A stretch of DNA of 32,532 bases, taken from Ramicandelaber brevisporus (Eukaryota; Kickxellomycota; Ramicandelaberales; Ramicandelaberaceae). The stretch spans positions 1 through 32,532 of the forward strand of contig MU602926.1 of the NCBI GenBank assembly GCA_025201865.1. The letters run 5' to 3'. Positions 26,741 through 32,532 of the stretch are shown one piece after another (the first letter of the stretch is position 1; each line of letters opens with the position of its first letter). Below the pieces are notes generated by a model, which saw only the letters and a list, made by a program, of their open reading frames with translations, was not told the DNA's origin and did not search any database. The position numbers and the translations under genes were made by a program.

Positions 26741-27157
26741 GCTATTGTGCCAACGATGCTAAAGTGAAAAACAGTGTGCAGTGGTGTGTGTAGTTGTGTG
26801 TCTGTGTGTAGTAGCGGTGTACTCGCGGTGTGAAGAGACGAAGTCCCCAGGCCGTCGCTTGGTTACCACTTCCATTCTCAATGAACGATGAGGGTGTATC
26901 GCCCCCTCCCCCTACCACTAACAAGCGTGGCTTGGGTCACCATCGCCATCATAAACAGCCGGCGAAGACGATGAAATGAGGCGATATTTTGAATGTGGAT
27001 GGTCGTTCATGATTGCGGAAGTGGACGACGGTCTTCCTCGGCATGACTGCGTTCTTGGCACGGCGGGTCAGTTCTACCACATCAAACTACTCCAATTTTA
27101 TTACTGTTTCTTCTTTTTTTTGTTGTACTTTCCCTCTTGTCGCTGGCTGTTGTCGAG
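26741..27157. other. Divergent intergenic region between secreted Ala-rich protein and FAS1 protein genes
   Basis: About 400 bases that must carry both promoters. A CA/GT-rich leader lies at 26770-26815, a C-rich run (CCCCCTCCCCC) near 26902-26912, and a pyrimidine-rich tract with T8 (27108-27137) just before the FAS1 gene start. No clear TATA box and no gene are seen. Confidence 0.5.
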
Positions 27158-27181
27158 ATGTCGCTGGCTGTTGTCGAGATG
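27140..27181 (+). repeat. 21-bp tandem repeat that duplicates the start codon of the FAS1 gene
   Basis: Two perfect copies of a 21-bp unit starting TCGCTGGCTG and ending GAGATG (27140-27160 and 27161-27181), followed by the partial copy TCGCTGG. Each unit ends in ATG, which creates two in-frame start codons, at 27158 and 27179. Confidence 0.95.
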
Positions 27182-30100
27182 TCGCTGGTACGAGCCATCT
27201 TGGTAGTACTGTGTGTGCTTTGCACGTTCTTGGCACAGGCAGCTACGCAAACGGTGGTTGATGTGCTGTCTCAAGACCCAGAGTTTGCGGCCTTTATTAT
27301 TCATCTCCAGCATGCGAGACTCATCCCGTCTCTGAACAGACTACGCAATGTAACTGTGTTTGCACCCACAAACGCGGCCATCCGAGAATGGCAGGCTGAA
27401 CGCAATGCTCAAAGTATTGGAGCAGAATGGATACCACGCGACTTGCTCATGAACCACGTTGGAGTAAATGAAGTCCTCGCACTTGATGAACTGCATTCTG
27501 GCAAGATTATTGACTCGTGGGCAGTGAGATACGATGCTAAATCAGCATCCCTGAAAGAAGGTGATGATGACCAGACTGGTGTTGTGCAGCGTATTAAAGT
27601 CAAATTGAACAAAGTCAGCAATGGCGATGAAGGCGAGGAAGTTGACCAAATTACATTGGACAGTGGTGCACGAGTAATTGCAGGCGACTACAAAGGAACA
27701 CTGTGCGTTATCCACAAAATCGACGCACTTGTCAAGCCATTGCCATCCATTGCACAGGTTCTTGGTATGGACAGCAGCGTTAACACCAACAGTGATGGAG
27801 ATGGTAGTGGGGATGGAGATGGAGATGGAGATGGAGATGGCGAAGATGATGTATATGCAGAGGCGCGAAAGTTCATTCGTGGATCAGAGGAGTTGAGTCG
27901 ACTTGTGCATAGCCATTCAGATGGTGATTTGACATTCTTTGTGCCACAAAATGGATCGTTTGCCTCGGCTTTTCTCGATGTCGAGCAGCAATATCTGCTG
28001 AGTGAGAAATCCAGTAATAAAGATACATTGGGTGCAGAGGATGACCTCCACCGACTGATTCATAGCCATTTTGTCAACTTTGGACCAGCTGTGTTTGTGG
28101 ATAGAGTTGGACAGGATGGCTCCAAGGATGTAACATCGATGGAGGGCCGTAGTTTAACTGTGACTGTTGGAAGCGATGTAAATGATGTTAAACTGCATAC
28201 GAATGGTGATGAATTGTCAACCAGAGTGGTTACCAGGGATATTGTGTGTTCAAACGGTGTTATCCAACTGGTTGATTCTGTGCTTCCGCCCCGGTCACTT
28301 GTGTTTACAACAGCCAAATACTTGATTGGTAGAAATGCAACCGAATATGTCAGAATGATGCAAGAATTTGGACTGCGCAGTGTGTACTTGGATGACAGTA
28401 AACACAATGACACCAGAAGTGATGATGAAGCTGATAACGTGCCTCGGTTTACTCTCTTGGCACCAACAAATGCAGCAATCTCTCGATGGGTTAATGAACA
28501 GCCAGCCAGTCGGAGTGAAGTGCGCGATTTCTTGCTGTATCATGTAGTACGTGGCAAATATCTGCACTCTGATTTGCGAGATGGACAAACACTGCTGACT
28601 GAGTTATTCTCTGAATACGAAGCAGTTCATCATTCAAAATCCGATCATTTACGCCATCGTGTGCGAGTTGACGTTGACATTGAGTCTGAATCCATTGCAC
28701 GCGAGCTTAACTCCATGCGCGATGCAGTTTATTTCAATGGCGCTCCCTCCCAAAGTCACATTGGAGACTATACCAAACACACTTCATTCTTCTTATTGGA
28801 AAATGCATATTTAGCTCCTCAGCCACTGATCAACACTCTTATTCAGGATCTGCGCACCACTCGGTACATTTCGTATCTGTACACATCTGGCATTGCCACA
28901 GAAGTGCAAAACTCAAGAGCAGCAACTCACTTTGTGCCTCTGGACTCGGCATTTGACTCGGCACAAATGCTGATGGGGTATCTGACGCTTCCTGAATCTA
29001 CCCCAAGATCACTGTTGGCCGATTTATACCGCACCCATGTCGGAATATCCATCGACAGCGATCATGTGATTGCTGGTGGAATGGCTTATACCAGTGACTT
29101 GACTGATATTGGTGATAAGATGGTTATAAAGACATTGGCCTCCAAGAACGATCCATCAAAATTCACTGGAGTAGAGATGGAGAGAACCGCTTCGGGTGTG
29201 CAGATATCCGCAGGTAACTCGGCTGCGGCCAAGGTTGCAGTTCATGATGTGGCATCCACTGTTGGCGTTATTCACCTTGTGGACAAAGTGCTCGTTCCAA
29301 GCAGTATTGCTGCCAACATCACTACTCACAATTTGGCTCGCGGCTTGCGTACATCCAGTAGATTCCTCTCGTATGCTGCTGACTATGGCCTCGAAGATCG
29401 CCTGATTGACCCTGTTGATCGCAGCAAATCTAATGCCACTGGATACGCCGTGTTTGTTCCGACAGACCGTGCCTTTGCCAGACTGCTGTCTGTGCTTGAT
29501 CCTTCGCCCGTAGCTCAGTCGTCGTTATCAGTCGCGCCGTATCCAGGTGTTCCTCCGCCAGTTAATATGACCAAAGCCCTGGAACGAATCATGCAGCTAC
29601 ACATTGTGCCTATTCGGCCTGTCAACCACACTCCAGCTACCCTGGAAGATGAATCTGAAGGAAGTGTGCCCGAGTGGCCCAAACTGGTTGATGATAACGC
29701 ATATCCCACGCTGCTTAATGACACTTCGCTACTTGTCCGAGAGGTTGACGAAGGCAGATATGTGGTGCAGGTTAGAGACTCATCAATGACATGGAGTGGA
29801 AGCACAGCTACTGTTACTAGAATAGGCACGGCTAGCAACGGTATCGTATATGAGATTGACTGGGTTCTTGTTCCCGATGACATTGATGGTTCTGGTAAAG
29901 GTGGCTGGTGGGCTTGGCTGCTGGCTGGCGGTGGAATACTTGGTTCGCTGGCCACAGTTGCTGCGGCCTCCTCAGGCACTCCCTTCTTTGGCGTAGCTTC
30001 TACTACCAATGCTGCTAGTGCTACTACTACCACCGAAGCAGACGCATCATCCGAACAAGCTGGCACAGCTATCCTTGTGGCTGGTGATGGTGAAATCGAT

Positions 30101-30223
30101 GCCATCACAGTGTCTATAGACGCTGGCTCATCCACCAATGCTGACGAAGACAGCAGTGAATCACAACCATTACTGTCTCAACAACCTAACAGCACTAACT
30201 CATCTAATGGCCCCACTGAATAG
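27158..30223 (+). CDS. Type I membrane protein with five FAS1 (fasciclin) domains (1021 aa)
   Basis: The signal sequence is followed by five FAS1-like domains at about residues 32-193, 235-377, 383-556, 558-715 and 721-907. Recognisable H1 motifs are VTVFAPTNAAI, LTFFVPQNGSF, FTLLAPTNAAI, THFVPLDSAF and YAVFVPTDRAF, and several domains end with GVIHLVDKVLVP-type H2 strands. A Gly/Trp-flanked transmembrane segment (about 916-938) leads to an acidic Ser/Thr-rich tail containing ESQPLLS, an ExxxLL sorting motif. The plan matches fungal FAS1 proteins of the vacuole or cell surface, which mediate adhesion or have unknown roles. A (DG)n acidic run lies at about 211-230. N-glycan sequons (NVT, NAT, NIT) suit a luminal face. 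ATG 27158 is the first in-frame start; ATG 27179 gives the more typical signal peptide MSLVRAILVVLCVLC. Confidence 0.88.
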   Translation: MSLAVVEMSLVRAILVVLCVLCTFLAQAATQTVVDVLSQDPEFAAFIIHLQHARLIPSLNRLRNVTVFAPTNAAIREWQAERNAQSIGAEWIPRDLLMNHVGVNEVLALDELHSGKIIDSWAVRYDAKSASLKEGDDDQTGVVQRIKVKLNKVSNGDEGEEVDQITLDSGARVIAGDYKGTLCVIHKIDALVKPLPSIAQVLGMDSSVNTNSDGDGSGDGDGDGDGDGEDDVYAEARKFIRGSEELSRLVHSHSDGDLTFFVPQNGSFASAFLDVEQQYLLSEKSSNKDTLGAEDDLHRLIHSHFVNFGPAVFVDRVGQDGSKDVTSMEGRSLTVTVGSDVNDVKLHTNGDELSTRVVTRDIVCSNGVIQLVDSVLPPRSLVFTTAKYLIGRNATEYVRMMQEFGLRSVYLDDSKHNDTRSDDEADNVPRFTLLAPTNAAISRWVNEQPASRSEVRDFLLYHVVRGKYLHSDLRDGQTLLTELFSEYEAVHHSKSDHLRHRVRVDVDIESESIARELNSMRDAVYFNGAPSQSHIGDYTKHTSFFLLENAYLAPQPLINTLIQDLRTTRYISYLYTSGIATEVQNSRAATHFVPLDSAFDSAQMLMGYLTLPESTPRSLLADLYRTHVGISIDSDHVIAGGMAYTSDLTDIGDKMVIKTLASKNDPSKFTGVEMERTASGVQISAGNSAAAKVAVHDVASTVGVIHLVDKVLVPSSIAANITTHNLARGLRTSSRFLSYAADYGLEDRLIDPVDRSKSNATGYAVFVPTDRAFARLLSVLDPSPVAQSSLSVAPYPGVPPPVNMTKALERIMQLHIVPIRPVNHTPATLEDESEGSVPEWPKLVDDNAYPTLLNDTSLLVREVDEGRYVVQVRDSSMTWSGSTATVTRIGTASNGIVYEIDWVLVPDDIDGSGKGGWWAWLLAGGGILGSLATVAAASSGTPFFGVASTTNAASATTTTEADASSEQAGTAILVAGDGEIDAITVSIDAGSSTNADEDSSESQPLLSQQPNSTNSSNGPTE

Positions 30224-30447
30224 ACTCGCCTTCTTTCTTTTCTTTTTTCTTTCTTTCTCTTTTTAATGCATTCCTATTTTTCTGATAGAGATGTGGATGT
30301 AGATGTTCGTGGATGTGTGGATGCTTGTGGGTGTAGTAGCATATTCTCACAGCAAGCTCTGTGGAATCGAAATCCACGCGTCAATTTTTTTTTGCAAAAA
30401 CTAATCTACACGACAAGACACACTACCGAGCTGTTGATCAAACCAGA

Positions 30448-32246
30448 ATGTAAGTGCACGACTGCTCACTCCATCCACCCGTCCTTGCACCAGCGGGGAG
30501 GCGATCGTGAAGAGATCTGGTCTAGACGAGTAAATCAGCGCAGACAGAGCAGACTGACAAAACACCGTTTATTGCTTCCTATTCTTTATATCACAAATGC
30601 ATGACTCTGGTTGTTGATCTAACGCTGTATGCGCAAACAGGTCGGCGTTAAAGTCACTGAATCCGAACGCAGAGCAGACGCGTGCTGGACAAGCATATTC
30701 CATCCTGGCATCAGCTGCAATTGGATTGGTGGAGGTTGTAAAGTCCAATTTGGGACCACGGGGCACATTGAAGATGCTGGTGGATGGCGCAGGACAGATT
30801 AAGATTACGAAGGATGGAAAGGTACTGTTGACTGAGATGCAGATTCAACATCCAGCGGCAGCAATGATTGCACGTGCAGCCACAATGCAAGATGAGATCA
30901 CCGGCGATGGAACTACTACAATTGTTTTGTATGTTGGCGAAATGCTGCGCTTATGTCAGATTCCATTGACTGAGGATATCCATAGACGAATTCTCGCCAA
31001 CGGCTTTGACTTGGCTTTGGAGGAATCTCTCAAGTTCTTGCAGGATTTCCAGACCAAGCCAGCAGCTGTCAAGATTGATCGTGAACTGCTCATCTCAGTT
31101 GCACGCACTTCCCTCTCTACTAAACTGGACAGCAAGCTGGCCAATGCCATGGCTGAAGTGGTTGTTGATGCCATTTTGACAATTAAGCGTGATGGAAAGC
31201 CAATCGATTTGCACATGGTTGAGATTATGAAGATGCAGCATCGCACTGAAACCGAGAGCAGACTCGTTCGCGGCCTCGTGCTTGACCACGGTGCCCGCCA
31301 TCCTGACATGCCAAAGCAAGCCAAGGATGCCTTTATTCTCACCGCCAACGTTTCCCTTGAGTACGAGAAGACTGAAATCAACTCTGGCTTCTACTATTCC
31401 AACGCTGAGCAGCGCATGAAGTTGATTGAGTCCGAGCGCAAGTTTGTTGACGAGAAGGTCAAGAAGATTGTTGACTTGAAGAACATTGTCTGCACTCCAG
31501 ACAACAAGAAGACGTTTGTTCTCATCAACCAGAAGGGTATCGATCCGCTCTCTCTCGACATCCTGGCCAAGCACGGTATCATTGCCCTGCGCCGTGCCAA
31601 ACGCCGCAACATGGAGCGCCTTCAGTTGGCCTGTGGTGGCACCGCTGTGAACTCAGTCGATGACCTGACTCCAGATGCACTTGGTCACGCTGGCCACGTG
31701 TACGAGCACGTTATTGGCGAGGACAAGTTCACCTTTGTTGAAGACGTTGAGAACCCAGAATCCGTGACCATTCTCATCAAGGGTCCAAACCCACACACCA
31801 TCCAGCAGATCAACGATGCCGTCCGCGATGGTCTGCGCGCTGTTCGCAATGCTGTCGAGGACCAATCCGTTGTTCCAGGCGCCGGAGCCTTCCAGGTGGC
31901 GTGTGCTCACCATTTGCTGACTAAGTTCAAGCCTACCGTCAGTGCCGATGTTGCTCACGGCGTTGAGGTGTTTGCCAAGGCTCTGCTTATTGTCCCCAAG
32001 ACTCTCGCTGCCAATGGTGGTTACACGATCCACAAGGCAATGGCTGAGCTCCAAAACGATATTCAGCGCGGCCAGCGGGTTGTCGGACTGGATCTGAAGA
32101 CGGGCGAGCCGATGGACCCGACGGTGGAGGGCGTGTGGGACAACGCGTGCGTGGTGAAGCACCAGTTGACGAGCGCGGCCGAGCTGGCGCGCAATTTGCT
32201 GCTGGTCGACTCGATTGTGAAGGCGGGCCGCTCGCTTAAACAGTAA
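30448..32246 (+). CDS. CCT6: T-complex protein 1 subunit zeta (CCT6), start codon split by an intron
   Basis: Group II chaperonin subunit of the cytosolic CCT/TRiC ring that folds actin, tubulin and WD40 proteins. Joining 30448-30449 (AT) to 30641-32246 (G...) gives 535 residues starting [20 protein letters not shown], which aligns with known CCT6 N-termini; the family is about 530-546 long. Visible motifs are [19 protein letters not shown], the nucleotide-binding GDGTT (89-93), [57 protein letters not shown], Asp397 in [12 protein letters not shown] (catalytic Asp position) and VVPGAGAF. Exon 2 alone has no suitable upstream in-frame ATG; the first internal ATG (30726 frame, Met) would lose the first 29 or so conserved residues. 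Codon use becomes more GC-rich toward the 3' end. Confidence 0.93.
30450..30640 (+). other. Intron interrupting the CCT6 start codon (191 nt)
   Basis: Donor GTAAGT at 30450, branch-site-like CTAAC at 30619-30623 and acceptor AAACAG ending at 30640. Removing it joins AT to G and makes the ATG in front of SALKSLNP. No other acceptor or donor gives the conserved N-terminus with a start codon. Confidence 0.82.
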
Positions 32247-32532
32247 AACACACACACACTCTCTCTCTCTATACTATCGCTATTGTCTTTGAAGCGCCTC
32301 TTTGTTGTTTATTTGCTTTCGGCTCCCGCGACCTGCGTTGGGGCGACCGCCATTGGCGCACATGCCACAGTCTGACCCTAAAAATAGCAGTACGTCATAA
32401 GTGCTCCTGTATCGATCGCCGCCGTGATTGGGCGGAGAAGCCGTCTCGTCCAAGCGACTTCTCTCGTGAGACGAAAGGTCAAGTCGGCTGAAGCCCTGTC
32501 CCTGAAGCGCCGAAAGTCCTGCTGCTGTTGTT
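32247..32532 (+). promoter_or_regulatory. Right-edge GC-rich region: possible promoter of a gene beyond the window
   Basis: After the CCT6 stop come CA and CT repeats. The sequence then holds ATTGG (inverted CCAAT) at 32352-32356 and 32427-32431, CTAAAAATAG at 32378-32387 (a perfect MEF2/Rlm1-type MADS site), and TACGTCAT at 32391-32398 (CRE/bZIP-like). A hairpin CGTCTC...GAGACG lies near 32444-32475. This mix suggests a promoter for a plus-strand gene to the right. An alternative is a minus-strand coding end: a frame from the right edge to a TAG at 32282-32280 is open for about 84 codons, but it has no recognisable domain. Confidence 0.35.

Noticed and set aside
27137-27157. Start of the FAS1 gene at a TTG codon at 27137.
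   Set aside because: It is only an alternative-start artefact; in-frame ATGs follow at 27158 and 27179, and the extra residues are the translated 21-bp repeat.

Overview
This window is nuclear DNA of a eukaryote, most likely an early-diverging fungus. Genes are large, mostly single-exon and on both strands. Intergenic regions are full of CT, GT and TTG microsatellites, and many proteins carry mixed CAG/CAA polyglutamine tracts. The one well-supported intron has a GTAAGT donor, a CTAAC branch site and an AAACAG acceptor. The fungal placement rests on two kinases of the HAL/NPR1 fungal type, an MSG5/PMP1-like phosphatase and a five-FAS1 vacuolar-type protein; it is an inference, and I cannot name a species. 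TAA, TAG and TGA all serve as stops, so the code looks standard.

Layout, left to right. (1) 1-411 minus: the first 137 codons of a type III glutamine synthetase. (2) 1193-2374 and 3490-5247, both minus: two adjacent, diverged HAL/NPR1-type serine/threonine kinases. They are separated by about 1.1 kb that holds a 74-bp tandem duplication and a 10-bp-stem hairpin. (3) 5248-6956: a long gene-free stretch. (4) 6957-8012 and 8107-8931, both plus: a GLYAT-like GNAT acyltransferase, then a peroxisomal enoyl-CoA isomerase/hydratase ending in SKL, only 94 bp apart. (5) 9316-12677 plus: a dual-specificity (MAP-kinase-type) phosphatase whose frame is broken by a 128-bp tandem duplication. (6) 12943-22971 plus: a giant 3342-residue Sec39/NBAS-like tethering protein. 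(7) 23172-24611 minus: a seven-TM protein. (8) 25415-26740 minus: a secreted Ala/Pro/Gln-rich repeat protein. (9) 27158-30223 plus: a type I membrane protein with five FAS1 domains. (10) 30448-32246 plus: CCT6 (TCP-1 zeta), with its ATG split by an intron. (11) The right edge looks like the promoter of a gene beyond the window.

The most novel element is the giant Sec39-like protein. Between its helical Sec39-like region and a C-terminal helical domain lies about 1.2 kb of residues that are acidic and carry some 17 tryptophan motifs, ten of them exactly G-W-x-F-D, at a core spacing near 60 residues. In the budding-yeast Dsl1 complex, acidic Trp motifs on the Dsl1 subunit capture COPI coat. Here a comparable but far larger array appears to sit on the Sec39 subunit, which suggests a multivalent coat-capture tether. 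This function is inferred.

The genes do not form an obvious pathway cluster. Two loose links are the acyl-CoA-related pair (GNAT and peroxisomal isomerase) and the signalling genes (two kinases and a MAPK-type phosphatase).
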